Notes: a model not told the origin generated them from the sequence alone. A DNA stretch of 40,951 bases from an uncultured Prevotellaceae bacterium (GCA_946406035.1 CAMJJG010000023.1:1-40951), one strand, 5' to 3'. Counted from the stretch's first letter, positions 8,455 to 17,389 are shown. Numbers and translations: made by a program.

Positions 8455-10704
8455 ATGAAACGCTTTAATTATTATCTTGGACTGTTACTCATGCTGGTCG
8501 TTGTGACGTCATGTCATGAGGAGTTTGACCAGCCGCCAGTTTACATCCCGGTAGCCGATGCTGTCCCCAACATGACCATTGCCGAGTTCAAGGCCAAGCA
8601 CTGGCAGGATGCCACCAACTATGTGGACACGATTACCGAGGACGAGGTCATTCATGGCTGGGTGACAGCTAACGACATCAGCAACAACATCTACAGGACC
8701 GTCTACATCAGCGACGGCAGTGGAGCCATTTCGATATCGGTCAGCCAGAATGAGCTTTACACCAAGTACCGTGTGGGTCAGGAAGTCGTCCTGCCCATGA
8801 AGGGGCACTATGTGGGAAAAGCCACTGGACAGATGCATGTGTCGGCTCCCTACTGGTATGTCAACAACAATAACGACAGCACCCTGGAGTGCTACTACAT
8901 GTCCTCCAAGGAGCTGGAATCCCTTGTCCAGTTCAACCAATTGCCCAATCCCAGCAAGATTGACACGATCGACGTGAGCATCAGCGACTTCCAGAACAAG
9001 TTTGATGCCGAGACCTTGCTCAAGTACCAGGGATTGCTCGTCCGCATACGCGATGTTGAGTTTGTCGAGGCCGATGGCATTACTCCGTTTGCCGATGCCG
9101 GCAGCTCGAGCACTAACCGCACCATCAAGGATGGAAACGGTAATCAGCTCATCGTGCGCAACAGCAGGAGTGCCGACTTTGCCACCAAGCCGTTGCCAAT
9201 GGGACGCGTTGATCTGGTGGGTATCCTCGGATACTACCAGACGAGTTCCAGCACATGGCAGTTCTACCTGCGCACCGCCAGTGATGCGCCCGACAAGGGT
9301 AGCAAGGGAACCAAGAGCCTGCCTTATTCGGTTGCCGACGCAATCGAGGCCCAGAACACGGGCTGTCGTGGATGGGTTGAGGGTTACATCGTGGGCGCTG
9401 TCGCTCCCGAGGTGACTGCCGTTACCAGCAACTCTGATATCGAGTGGAAGGCTCCGACCATGCTCGAAAACACCATCGTTATTGCCGATGATCCCGAGTG
9501 CAAGGACTACACCAAGTGCCTGATTGTGCCCCTGGCACAAGGATCGCCATTCCGCACCGATGCCAATCTGAAAGATAAGGACAACTCCAATGTCTATAAG
9601 GCTCATCTCAAGGTGCTGGGTGATCTGGCCTCCTATATGGGCGTCGCTGGCATTACTGGCAACTCGGGTTCGACGAGCGAGTATGAGCTCGACGTGGCGC
9701 TGCTCAAGCTGGATGAGGACTTCAACGCCGGTGCCATTCCTGGCCGCTGGGTCAACCTCTCGCTGAGCGGTGGCAAGTTGTGGTCGATTTATTCCTATTC
9801 CAACGTCACTTGCGCCCAGTTCCGTCCCTTGTCAAGCAACGTGAATGTGGATTCCTGGTTGATCACACCGCGCCTGGATATCAAGAGGGCCAAGAGCAAG
9901 GTCTTCAACTTTACCTCCGAGGTGAATAATACAGGTAACATCGTCCTGGATGTCTATCTGCTCAACACCAACGATCCCAGAACTGCTACTGTCAAGATCA
10001 AGCTGAATCCCATCCTGCCGTCAAAGCCCGTGGGCAAGACCTATAGCGACTGGACCTCGTCGGGTGACATCGACCTGAGCCAGTGGGCCGACGGCGAGTA
10101 CTATATCGGCTTCAACTACAGTTCCCCCGCTGGCAATGACCTTACCACTTGGTGTCTCGACGATGTCACCTTCGGTATGGGTGAGCCTGCTCCGGCCGAC
10201 AATCGTGCCGACTTTGAGTCAATGGGAGCAACGTTGGGTCAGTGGGGCACCTTTACCTCGGCAAAGGGCTGGGTGGCTACCAACTGCATGTTGCTCAAGG
10301 GTGGAGCCCTTAATAGCAACCCCGTGTTCCAGTTTATCGGTTTTGTGCCCGGTTCGACAACCACCTATGCTGTCGCTCCGACGATGAACGGTAACACCAC
10401 GAGCGTGGGCAAGATTGTATCGCCCACGTTGAATGGTGGCATGACCCGTCTGCACTTCAACTACGGCTATGCCTTCTCGGGCACCCAGATTGCCTTCCGC
10501 GTCCAGGTGAAGCAGAATGGCAGTGTGGTCAAGAGCTGGGATGTGACCCAGTCGGGTGTAAGCAAGTACACGGTTTACACCTTTGATGAGAGCTGCCCCG
10601 TTAACGGCAAGTTCACCATCGAGTTTACCAACCTGAGCCCGTCGGCAGCCGCTTCCGAGAAAGACCGTCTTTCGATCTGGAATGTGGAGTGGGACCTTCC
10701 GTAA
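8455..10704 (+). CDS. DUF5689/DUF6359 lipoprotein with choice-of-anchor J domain (paralog 2, extended)
   Basis: 749-residue lipoprotein, signal MKRFNYYLGLLLMLVVVTSC with Cys20. It repeats the domain order of the gene before it: DUF5689 (HGWVTANDISN, YISDGSGAISISVSQN), DUF6359 (GWVEGYIVGAVAPEVTAVTS), then anchor-J (WLITPRLDI, WCLDDVTFGMG). It adds about 170 C-terminal residues (NRADFESMGATLG onward) that resemble a second jelly-roll/carbohydrate-binding-like domain. The shared signal peptide, domain order and near-identical stretches such as VPNMTIAEFKAKHWQDA indicate tandem duplication. It is 15 nt from the nuclease gene, so the two are co-transcribed. Confidence 0.85.
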   Translation: MKRFNYYLGLLLMLVVVTSCHEEFDQPPVYIPVADAVPNMTIAEFKAKHWQDATNYVDTITEDEVIHGWVTANDISNNIYRTVYISDGSGAISISVSQNELYTKYRVGQEVVLPMKGHYVGKATGQMHVSAPYWYVNNNNDSTLECYYMSSKELESLVQFNQLPNPSKIDTIDVSISDFQNKFDAETLLKYQGLLVRIRDVEFVEADGITPFADAGSSSTNRTIKDGNGNQLIVRNSRSADFATKPLPMGRVDLVGILGYYQTSSSTWQFYLRTASDAPDKGSKGTKSLPYSVADAIEAQNTGCRGWVEGYIVGAVAPEVTAVTSNSDIEWKAPTMLENTIVIADDPECKDYTKCLIVPLAQGSPFRTDANLKDKDNSNVYKAHLKVLGDLASYMGVAGITGNSGSTSEYELDVALLKLDEDFNAGAIPGRWVNLSLSGGKLWSIYSYSNVTCAQFRPLSSNVNVDSWLITPRLDIKRAKSKVFNFTSEVNNTGNIVLDVYLLNTNDPRTATVKIKLNPILPSKPVGKTYSDWTSSGDIDLSQWADGEYYIGFNYSSPAGNDLTTWCLDDVTFGMGEPAPADNRADFESMGATLGQWGTFTSAKGWVATNCMLLKGGALNSNPVFQFIGFVPGSTTTYAVAPTMNGNTTSVGKIVSPTLNGGMTRLHFNYGYAFSGTQIAFRVQVKQNGSVVKSWDVTQSGVSKYTVYTFDESCPVNGKFTIEFTNLSPSAAASEKDRLSIWNVEWDLP

Positions 10705-10719
10705 AACAATGATTGAATT

Positions 10720-11829
10720 ATGGATATGAAGAAGAATGTTATTATCATGGCGCTAGCGCTGGTGGCACTGCTGCCGGCGCTGGCTTGGGGCCAGGCGCCT
10801 CAAGACAACACTCAGGACCAGAATGGGACTGAGCGCCGCTATACCCAGTATGGCGTGATGTTCTACAACCTCGAGAACCTGTTCGACACGATCAACAGCA
10901 ATGGCGTGTATGACAAGGAATTCTCGCCCGAGGGTGCCCGCCAGTGGAATGGCACCAAGTACTGGCAGAAACAGCACAACATGGCCTATGCCATCAGCCA
11001 GATGGAGGTTAAGGGCTCGCCAGCCGAGGGTCCCGTGCTTATCGGCGTGAGTGAGATCGAGAACATCACCGTGCTGCAAGACCTCGTGCGTCAGCCCGAA
11101 CTCAAGGATCGCCGTTACCAGATTGTCCATCATGACAGCCCTGACCGCCGCGGTGTGGACGTGGGTCTGCTCTACAATCCCCGTTTCTTTAAGGTGCTCA
11201 ACGTGACCAACCAGCGCATCAACAAGTATCTGCCCGATTATCCCGAGTTCCGTAGCCGCGACCAGTTGTGCGTTACCGGTATGCTGGCAGGCGAGAAGGT
11301 GTCGATCCTGGTCAACCACTGGCCGTCGCGCCTGGGTGGCGAGGAACAGTCGAGCTACCTGCGTGAGGCTGCTGGCCGCATGGCCCGAGAGACGATGGAC
11401 TCGCTGCTGCGCGATGATCCCAACCAGGGCATCATCTTCATGGGTGACTTGAATGATGACCCGCAGAACAAGAGCTGCAGCGAGGCGCTGGGTGCCAAGA
11501 AGGAAATGAAGGACTGCCCGGGCGACGGCACGTGCTTCAACCCATGGTGGAACATCCTGGGCAAGGGCATCGGTACGCTGGGCTACAAGGGCAACTGGAA
11601 CCTGTTTGACCAGATTATCTTCACCGACTACTTCTTGAAGCACTACGACAGCAAGGACAAGCCCACCTTGACGTTCTCGCGTGCCGAGGTGCTGAACCGC
11701 AAGTTCTTGCGCGGCAACGAGGGTGATCGCCTGGGCTACCCGTTGCGCACGTTCTCGGCCGGTATCTTCTTGAACGGTTACAGTGACCACTTCCCCACAA
11801 TGATCTATCTGGTGAAGGAAATCAAGTAA
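10720..11829 (+). CDS. Secreted endonuclease/exonuclease/phosphatase family protein
   Basis: 369-residue member of the EEP (DNase I-like) superfamily, which hydrolyses phosphodiester or phosphomonoester bonds with divalent metal. A signal peptide ends near ALAWGQ. All the family motifs are present in order: FYNLENLFDT, GVSEIEN (metal-binding Glu), DRRGVDVGLLY, NHWPSR, GDLNDDP (catalytic Asp/Asn) and YSDHFP (catalytic Asp-His). ATG 10720 is used; ATG 10726 is equally possible and gives MKKN. As last gene of the receptor/lipoprotein operon it probably breaks down extracellular nucleic acid or a related phosphoester for import. Its exact substrate is not visible from sequence. A strong terminator follows. 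Confidence 0.9.
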   Translation: MDMKKNVIIMALALVALLPALAWGQAPQDNTQDQNGTERRYTQYGVMFYNLENLFDTINSNGVYDKEFSPEGARQWNGTKYWQKQHNMAYAISQMEVKGSPAEGPVLIGVSEIENITVLQDLVRQPELKDRRYQIVHHDSPDRRGVDVGLLYNPRFFKVLNVTNQRINKYLPDYPEFRSRDQLCVTGMLAGEKVSILVNHWPSRLGGEEQSSYLREAAGRMARETMDSLLRDDPNQGIIFMGDLNDDPQNKSCSEALGAKKEMKDCPGDGTCFNPWWNILGKGIGTLGYKGNWNLFDQIIFTDYFLKHYDSKDKPTLTFSRAEVLNRKFLRGNEGDRLGYPLRTFSAGIFLNGYSDHFPTMIYLVKEIK

Positions 11830-11850
11830 CCAATAGGTTGAAAAAGTAAA

Positions 11851-11880
11851 ATCCCTGATAATCAATCGATTATCAGGGAT
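11851..11880. terminator. Bidirectional Rho-independent terminator
   Basis: A 13-bp perfect stem, ATCCCTGATAATC / GATTATCAGGGAT, has an AATC loop, with TTTTT on the right and A-rich sequence on the left. It can stop the nuclease operon from the left and the tRNA-Leu transcript from the right. Confidence 0.9.
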
Positions 11881-11889
11881 TTTTGGTAG

Positions 11890-11971
11890 TGCCCAGGGCG
11901 GGACTCGAACCCGCACACCTCGCGGCACACGCACCTGAAACGTGCGCGTCTACCAATTCCGCCACCTGGGC
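11890..11971 (-). tRNA. tRNA-Leu (anticodon CAG)
   Basis: Read on the minus strand it has a 7-bp acceptor (GCCCAGG/CCTGGGC), a D-arm (GCGGAATTGGTAGACGC) and an anticodon stem CACGT/GCGTG around the loop TTCAGGT, giving anticodon CAG. It also has a long class-II variable arm and a T-arm with GGTTCGAGTCC. The discriminator A is at 11890. CCA is not encoded. The long variable arm and the anticodon both support Leu. Confidence 0.95.
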
Positions 11972-11989
11972 ATTTTGGTTTTGCGACTG

Positions 11990-11997
11990 CAAAGGTA
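11990..11997 (-). promoter_or_regulatory. -7 promoter element of tRNA-Leu
   Basis: TACCTTTG on the minus strand is a perfect -7 box, about 19 nt before the mature tRNA. A CTTG lies 18 nt upstream as a near -33 match. The rest of 11998-12127 is A/T-rich with two short GCTGATTA direct repeats and no gene visible. Confidence 0.6.
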
Positions 11998-12127
11998 ATA
12001 CTTTTTTTTAATACGCAAGCAATTTGCCAAAAAAAATCTGAAAAAAACTGTTTCTACTCCTTATTTTAATGCTGATTACAGGTATTCACGCTGATTATAA
12101 CCAGTGTTAAACTTGATAATAGTGAAT

Positions 12128-13183
12128 CTATGAGTCGGCAATATGTTCCCCTAGGAATTGGACGCATACTGGGCGGCTGATGGCGATGTCACGGCCACTG
12201 TCGGTCAACAGGCCGGTGTTCTTGTCCCTGACGAACACTTGAATCCTGTCATCGTCGCGGCAGGCACAGAGCAGGAACTTGCCGTTAGGCGAGATGTTGA
12301 AATGGCGTGGATGCGCCCCGGTGGGTTGGTAGCCGATGTCGGTCAGCAGGCCAGTTGAGTCGTCGACCGCATAGATGCTGATGCCGTCATCTCGCAGCCT
12401 GTTGCTGCTATACAGGAAACGGCCGTCGGGACTCAAGTGGATGTCGGCACCGCCTCGGGCGCCGGCATGGTCAGATTCGATGACCTGCAACTGGTTCAGG
12501 CGCCCGTCGTGATAGTTGAAAACCGTCACCATGCCCGATAATTCGCTCATCAGATAGGCTCGCCGTCCATCGCTGTTAAAGGTGAGATGCCGTGGGCCGC
12601 TGCCAGGCTCCACGACAGCCGCAACGCCATGGGCCGTCACCGTGTCGCCGTCGATGCGGTAAGATAGAATGCGGTCGGCGCTGAAGTCGGTGGCAAGTAT
12701 ATATCGGCCATCGGGAGCAAACACGGCGCAGTGTACATGAGGTGACGACTGCCGCCTGGAGTCGGGACCGCCAAGCGATCCGGCAAAGACGTAGGCCAGT
12801 CGTGCACAACCGCCGTCCTTGCTCAAGGCATAGACACTCATTGATCCCGAGTAGTTGCCGGTGACGATCCAGCGTCCGTCGGTGGCGATATAGCAGGGAT
12901 CGCCAGCCTGCGTCGGCACACTCTGCACAAGCCTTGTGGTCCGGTCGCCGATGTCGATCAGATGCACTGGGGCCTCCTTGCCCGAGACCTCGCTGATGGC
13001 GTACAGAAAGCGCCCACCCGGGTCGATGGTCAAGAATGAGGGATGCGGCACGGCTATCGAGCCTATGGCTTGCGATTCACCCGTCAACTGGTTGAAACGC
13101 AGGGAATAGATGCCGTGACTACCCTGGTCGGTATAGGTGCCCAGATACAGGCCGATCCATTGTTCGGTTGGCGTCATAATCAT
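12128..13183 (-). CDS. Lactonase family beta-propeller protein (6-phosphogluconolactonase-like)
   Basis: 351-residue protein of the seven-bladed lactonase family (YbhE/Pgl type). Typical motifs are YLGTYTDQGSHGIYSLRFNQ at the N-terminus, HPSFLTIDPGGRFLYAISE, GSGPRHLTFNSDGRRAYLMSEL, HLSPDGRFLYSSNR and GAHPRHFNISPNGKFLL. Family members hydrolyse 6-phosphogluconolactone in the oxidative pentose phosphate pathway, or other cyclic lactones, so the substrate here is open. No signal peptide is seen, suggesting a cytosolic enzyme. The start is ATG 13183 (MIMTPTEQ); ATG 13177 also works. It is divergent from the permease gene. Confidence 0.9.
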   Translation of the reverse strand: MIMTPTEQWIGLYLGTYTDQGSHGIYSLRFNQLTGESQAIGSIAVPHPSFLTIDPGGRFLYAISEVSGKEAPVHLIDIGDRTTRLVQSVPTQAGDPCYIATDGRWIVTGNYSGSMSVYALSKDGGCARLAYVFAGSLGGPDSRRQSSPHVHCAVFAPDGRYILATDFSADRILSYRIDGDTVTAHGVAAVVEPGSGPRHLTFNSDGRRAYLMSELSGMVTVFNYHDGRLNQLQVIESDHAGARGGADIHLSPDGRFLYSSNRLRDDGISIYAVDDSTGLLTDIGYQPTGAHPRHFNISPNGKFLLCACRDDDRIQVFVRDKNTGLLTDSGRDIAISRPVCVQFLGEHIADS

Positions 13184-13202
13184 TAGTTGTCGATTCGTGT
13201 CA

Positions 13203-13234
13203 CAAAGGTAGGGCTTTAGTCCTGTTAAGGCAAA
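13203..13234 (-). promoter_or_regulatory. Consensus promoter of the lactonase gene
   Basis: On the minus strand TTTG (13231-13234), 20 nt and TACCTTTG (13203-13210) form a perfect Bacteroidota promoter about 20 nt before the lactonase ATG. Confidence 0.8.
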
Positions 13235-13293
13235 AAATCAAGGAACATTACTCAATTTTGAAATCAATATTTTTCATAATAGAAAAAAGGTAG

Positions 13294-13301
13294 TACTTTT
13301 G
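13294..13301 (+). promoter_or_regulatory. -7 promoter element of the uracil/xanthine permease gene
   Basis: TACTTTTG matches the -7 consensus and lies about 28 nt before the chosen ATG at 13329. The -33 region is T-rich (ATTTTTC) without a clear TTTG. Confidence 0.55.
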
Positions 13302-13328
13302 TAAAACTTTCAATAATCCGTGTTCGAT

Positions 13329-14546
13329 ATGAGAAATACAACGATGGATGCATCCGCGTTGTCTTGGGCAAGAAAGACAATCGTGGGCGTCCAGTTTCTT
13401 TTTGTTGCCTTTGGTTCTACAGTCCTTGTCCCCCTGCTCGTGGGGCTCGATCCAGCCACGGCGCTGTTTACGGCAGGACTTGGTACATTTATCTTTCACA
13501 TGGTCACCCGTGGTAAGGTGCCCATTTTTTTAGGCTCCAGTTTTGCCTTTATCGCTCCCATCATCTCTGCCTCCCAGCAATGGGGCATGCCTGGCACGCT
13601 AGCCGGCATCATGGGCGTGGCACTGGTCTATTTAGTGATGTCGGCCCTCATCAGGTGGCAGGGCCGTCGGCTGCTCGAGCGGCTGTTCCCGCCGGTGGTT
13701 ATTGGGCCAGTCATCATCTGCATCGGCTTGTCGCTCGCGCCAGCAGCTGTCAAAATGGCCCAGGAAAACTGGTTGCTTGCCCTCATCTCGTTGCTGACGG
13801 CCATCTTTGTGCTCGTGTTGGGTAGCGGTTTGGTCAAGTTGGTTCCTGTCGTGTGCGGTATTTTTGTCGGCTATTTGTCCGCTTGGCTGATGGGGCTGGT
13901 GGATGCCTCGGCCGTGTCCAGCGCCCCCTGGTTTGCATTGCCACACAGCATCGTCCACTTTGAGTTGCCTGAATTTGCCTGGGAGCCATTCCTGTTCATG
14001 ATTCCTGTTGCCATCGCCCCCGTGATTGAGCACATCGGCGACGTGTATGTCGTGAGTGCTGTAGCGGGCAAGGATTTTGTCAAGGATCCAGGCCTGCACC
14101 GCACCATGCTGGGCGACGGCTTGGCCTGCTTTGCAGCATCGCTCCTGGGCGGTCCTCCCGTGACCACCTATAGCGAGGTGACAGGCGCTATGCAGATAAC
14201 CCGAATTATCAGTCCCGCCGTTATCCGCATCGCAGCAGGCACGGCTATCGTGTTCTCGATCATCGGCAAGTTGAGTGCCATCCTGCAGAGCATCCCCAGT
14301 GCAGTGCTCGGGGGCATCATGCTGCTGCTGTTCGGCTCCATTGCCGCTGTGGGAATCCAGAATCTGGTTAACAATAAGGTCAATCTGGACCACACGCGCA
14401 ACATTATCATCGTGAGTGTGACGTTGACGCTGGGCATCGGTGGAGCGATTATCCCGATGGGGAGCTTCTCGCTGAGTGGCATCGGCTTGTCGGCCCTGGC
14501 TGGCGTGATCCTTAACCTTGTCATCCCTAAGCATAAAGACGCATGA
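13329..14546 (+). CDS. uraA: Uracil/xanthine permease (NCS2 family)
   Basis: Inner-membrane nucleobase:cation symporter of the NCS2 family, about 405 aa with many hydrophobic helices. Family hallmarks are QFLFVAFGSTVLVPLLVGLD near the N-terminus, PVAIAPVIEHIGD (the transport Glu in helix 8) and GGPPVTTYSEVTGAMQITR (the second acidic site, helix 10). UraA-like proteins take up uracil, while related members take xanthine or urate; the TTYSE region looks UraA-like. ATG 13329 is preferred over the GTG at 13320, because the former sits at normal distance from the -7 box. The last 4 bp overlap the next gene, suggesting translational coupling with an esterase, an unusual pairing. Confidence 0.88.
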   Translation: MRNTTMDASALSWARKTIVGVQFLFVAFGSTVLVPLLVGLDPATALFTAGLGTFIFHMVTRGKVPIFLGSSFAFIAPIISASQQWGMPGTLAGIMGVALVYLVMSALIRWQGRRLLERLFPPVVIGPVIICIGLSLAPAAVKMAQENWLLALISLLTAIFVLVLGSGLVKLVPVVCGIFVGYLSAWLMGLVDASAVSSAPWFALPHSIVHFELPEFAWEPFLFMIPVAIAPVIEHIGDVYVVSAVAGKDFVKDPGLHRTMLGDGLACFAASLLGGPPVTTYSEVTGAMQITRIISPAVIRIAAGTAIVFSIIGKLSAILQSIPSAVLGGIMLLLFGSIAAVGIQNLVNNKVNLDHTRNIIIVSVTLTLGIGGAIIPMGSFSLSGIGLSALAGVILNLVIPKHKDA

Positions 14547-15415
14547 GACATGATCACTACTATTCGCTGTTAGCACTGCTGATGCTACTTCTCCATTGCC
14601 AGCCGTGCCTCGCCGGACGCTTTGTTGACGATTCCGTCAAGGTGGATGGGCACATGCGTCAGTTGGCGATGTATCTGCCAGACGGCTTGCAGGACGGAGC
14701 CCCGCTGGTGTTCATCCTGCATGGCTATGGAGCCGGCATCTGGCGCGAGAACCCGATGCTGGCGGCTGCCGACCGCCACGGCTATGCCGTGTGCCTGCCC
14801 CAGGGGCTGAAGGATCCGCAAGGGCAACCCAGCTGGAACGTGGGCTACCCCTTCCAGCAAGGGTGGCAAGTGGATGACGTCAAGGCCTTGTGCCACATGG
14901 CCCGCCATGTGCAGAGGCGGTACCGCCTGAGTCGCGAGAACACATTTCTCACGGGCATGTCTAACGGTGGCGAGATGTGCTACCTGATGGCCTATAGCAA
15001 GCAGCATACCTTCAAGGCCGTAGCTCCCATCGCGGGACTGACGATGGCGTGGATCTACCAGACCATGCAGGCTCAACGCCCCATCCCCTTGATGGAAATA
15101 CACGGTACCGCTGACAGCGTGTCGCAGTGGGCGGGCGACATGGACAACCAGGGTGGCTGGGGTGCCTATCTGTCCGTGCCTGTTGCCGTCGGATACTGGG
15201 TGGCGCGCAACCGCTGCACCAGTGTGACCGAGGAGCGTGTCGAGAGCCTAAAAGGTACCACGGGGCACCCTGTTGTCAAGCATCGTTACAGCAGTCCGTC
15301 GACAGGCTGTGACGTGTGGCTGTATGAGGTTATCGGCGGCCAGCACTCCTGGCACACTGCCGACATCGATACCGGTGAGGAAATCTGGCAATTCTTCTCC
15401 CAGTACCTCAAGTAA
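14543..15415 (+). CDS. Secreted alpha/beta-hydrolase esterase (PHB depolymerase / LpqC / feruloyl-esterase type)
   Basis: 290-residue exported esterase. A signal peptide covers about residues 1-24 (LLALLMLLLHCQPCLAG). The fold is marked by the oxyanion region FILHGYGAG, the nucleophile elbow TGMSNGGEM (Ser in G-x-S-x-G), the acid in IHGTADSV and the His in GGQHSWH. This set is typical of the PHB-depolymerase/CE1-like group, which removes acyl or feruloyl esters from polysaccharides or cleaves polyesters. The substrate cannot be decided here. It overlaps the permease gene by 4 bp (ATGA), so both are expected on one transcript. Confidence 0.87.
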   Translation: MRHDHYYSLLALLMLLLHCQPCLAGRFVDDSVKVDGHMRQLAMYLPDGLQDGAPLVFILHGYGAGIWRENPMLAAADRHGYAVCLPQGLKDPQGQPSWNVGYPFQQGWQVDDVKALCHMARHVQRRYRLSRENTFLTGMSNGGEMCYLMAYSKQHTFKAVAPIAGLTMAWIYQTMQAQRPIPLMEIHGTADSVSQWAGDMDNQGGWGAYLSVPVAVGYWVARNRCTSVTEERVESLKGTTGHPVVKHRYSSPSTGCDVWLYEVIGGQHSWHTADIDTGEEIWQFFSQYLK

Positions 15416-15522
15416 ACGCCTCAAAGGGATTTTTCAGTGGTGGTGTGAGGGGATAGCGATGGGCTATAAAGTGATCATCGCGATTGTTTTTGTCGAGAGG
15501 AAGTGAGTTTTTGTCTATAATA

Positions 15523-15554
15523 TTTGTAGAGGCCGAAAGTGTTGACTACCTTTG
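15523..15554 (+). promoter_or_regulatory. Consensus promoter of the LytS/LytTR operon
   Basis: TTTG (15523-15526), 20 nt and TACCTTTG (15547-15554) form a perfect Bacteroidota promoter, 36 nt before the kinase ATG. Confidence 0.8.
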
Positions 15555-15590
15555 CAATAGAGAAATAATCCGAGAAAATCTTGAATTAAA

Positions 15591-16667
15591 ATGGCTACTA
15601 CTTTACAGGACAATAAACATAAATCCCGCTACCTGGTCTTGCACGTGCTGTGCTGGGCAGTGCTGATTGTGGCACCGTTGCTGTTCCATAATTCGGGCGA
15701 TGACTGGGCCGCGATGTTGCGTAGGTATTGCCGCTGGCTTGGGAACCCGTTGGCCTATATCCTGGTGTTCTACCTCAACTACCTGTGGATCGTGCCCCGC
15801 TTCCTGCTCAAGAAGAAAGACTGGAAGATGTTTCTGCTGGCCAATATGCTGGTCATCGCGCTGGGCCTGCTGGCGATCGACCTGTGGCACTGGATGGCTG
15901 TGAGCGTGTGGCCCGACATGAGTAGCGATACTCGCCTGCCTCGACGGCCGCGTGCGCCGCGGTACTTCTGGGCGACAACGACGTTTATCCTGATTATCGC
16001 GCTTGCTGTGGCCGTGCGCATGCTGCAACGGTGGCAGCACATCGAGAACGTGCGTCGCGAGGCCGAGGCAGCCCGCACCGAGGCCGAGTTGAGCAACATG
16101 CGCAACCAGCTGAATCCCCATTTCTTGCTGAACACGCTCAACAACATCTATGCGCTCATCGCGTTTGATCAAGAGAAGGCTCAGATGGCCGTTAGCGAGT
16201 TGAGCAAGCTGCTGCGGCACATGCTCTACGAGAATAATCAGGATTTTGTGCCGCTCAACAAGGAGGCCGACTTCATGCGCAACTACATTGAGTTGATGAA
16301 AATCAGGGTGACCGACAATGTGAAGATCGCAACCGACATCAGCGTCGGCCCCAACGACACGACCCCCGTGGCTCCGCTGATCTTCATCTCGCTCATCGAG
16401 AATGCCTTCAAGCATGGCATCTCGTCCCAGGGGTCGGGTGAAATCGCCATCAGCCTGTCTCAGGTCGATGGAGATATCACCTGTGAGACCCGCAATACCT
16501 GCTATCCCAAACGCGGTAACGACAAGAGCGGCTCGGGCATTGGGCTGGAACAGGTGAGCCGCCGCCTGGAGCTGATGTATCCCGACCGCTACACCTGGGA
16601 AAGGGGCAAGAGCGCCGACGGCAAGGAGTATTACTCTAAAATTATCATCAAGAAAGAGAAATCATGA
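15591..16667 (+). CDS. LytS-type sensor histidine kinase
   Basis: 358-residue membrane kinase of the HisKA-like 'His_kinase' family paired with LytTR regulators. Four hydrophobic segments lie in the first ~145 residues (around 15-30, 45-62, 78-95, 125-142). A short coiled coil follows, then the phosphoacceptor motif NQLNPHFLLNTLNNI with H177. The C-terminal ATPase domain has LIENAFKHGIS (N box) and GSGIGLEQVSRRLELMY (G box). No extracellular sensor domain is present, so the signal may be membrane-borne. The stop overlaps the regulator start by 4 bp. Its own consensus promoter lies upstream. Confidence 0.92.
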   Translation: MATTLQDNKHKSRYLVLHVLCWAVLIVAPLLFHNSGDDWAAMLRRYCRWLGNPLAYILVFYLNYLWIVPRFLLKKKDWKMFLLANMLVIALGLLAIDLWHWMAVSVWPDMSSDTRLPRRPRAPRYFWATTTFILIIALAVAVRMLQRWQHIENVRREAEAARTEAELSNMRNQLNPHFLLNTLNNIYALIAFDQEKAQMAVSELSKLLRHMLYENNQDFVPLNKEADFMRNYIELMKIRVTDNVKIATDISVGPNDTTPVAPLIFISLIENAFKHGISSQGSGEIAISLSQVDGDITCETRNTCYPKRGNDKSGSGIGLEQVSRRLELMYPDRYTWERGKSADGKEYYSKIIIKKEKS

Positions 16668-17389
16668 TTATCAAGTGTGCTATTGTTGACGATGAGCCGC
16701 TGGCTGTAGGGTTGCTGGCGAGCTATGTTGAGAAGATCCCGTTCCTGGAACTGTGTGGCAAGTACAATAATGCCACTGATGCCCTGCACGGCATCGGTGA
16801 GAACCCTGTTGACCTGCTGTTCTTGGATATCCAGATGCCCGAGCTTAACGGCCTGGAACTGAGTCGCATGTTGCCCGAGAATACCCGTGTGGTGTTCACG
16901 ACGGCTTTTAACCAGTATGCGGTAGATAGTTTCCGTGTCAATGCGCTTGACTACTTGATGAAACCTATCAGCTATGCCGATTTTCTTGAGGCAAGCAACA
17001 AGGCGATGCAGTGGTTCCAGCTGCTGCAGCAGAGCGAGCAGCCCGCAACAGCGCCCCAGACCGACGAGGAGCCGCGCAGCATCTTTGTCAAGAGCGAGTA
17101 TAAACTGTTGCAGATCGACCTCGACGACATCCGCTATATCGAGGGCTTGAAGGACTATGTAAAGATCTATACCGAGCAATCGCCACACCCCATCTTGTCG
17201 CTGATGAACATGAAGACCGTGGAGCAGATGCTGCCCGCGTCGCGCTTCATCAGGGTACACCGCTCGTTTATCGTGCAGAAGAGCAAGATACGCGAGATTG
17301 AGCGCAACCGCATCGTCTTTGGCGCAGTGTATATACCCATCGGTGATAGCTACAAGCAAGCTTTCCAGGAGTTTATCAATGCCAAGTGA
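16664..17389 (+). CDS. LytTR-family response regulator
   Basis: 241-residue cytosolic regulator. Residues 1-120 form a receiver with the acidic pair D9-D10, the phosphoacceptor D55 in LLFLDIQMP, and the conserved Thr and Lys (VVFTTAFNQYAVDSF, LMKPIS). Residues about 140-240 are a LytTR DNA-binding domain (SEYKLLQIDLDDIRYIEG, RFIRVHRSFIVQ). It forms a two-component system with the preceding kinase, to which it is translationally coupled. Its target genes are unknown; nothing in the window shows obvious paired LytTR sites. Confidence 0.93.
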   Translation: MIIKCAIVDDEPLAVGLLASYVEKIPFLELCGKYNNATDALHGIGENPVDLLFLDIQMPELNGLELSRMLPENTRVVFTTAFNQYAVDSFRVNALDYLMKPISYADFLEASNKAMQWFQLLQQSEQPATAPQTDEEPRSIFVKSEYKLLQIDLDDIRYIEGLKDYVKIYTEQSPHPILSLMNMKTVEQMLPASRFIRVHRSFIVQKSKIREIERNRIVFGAVYIPIGDSYKQAFQEFINAK

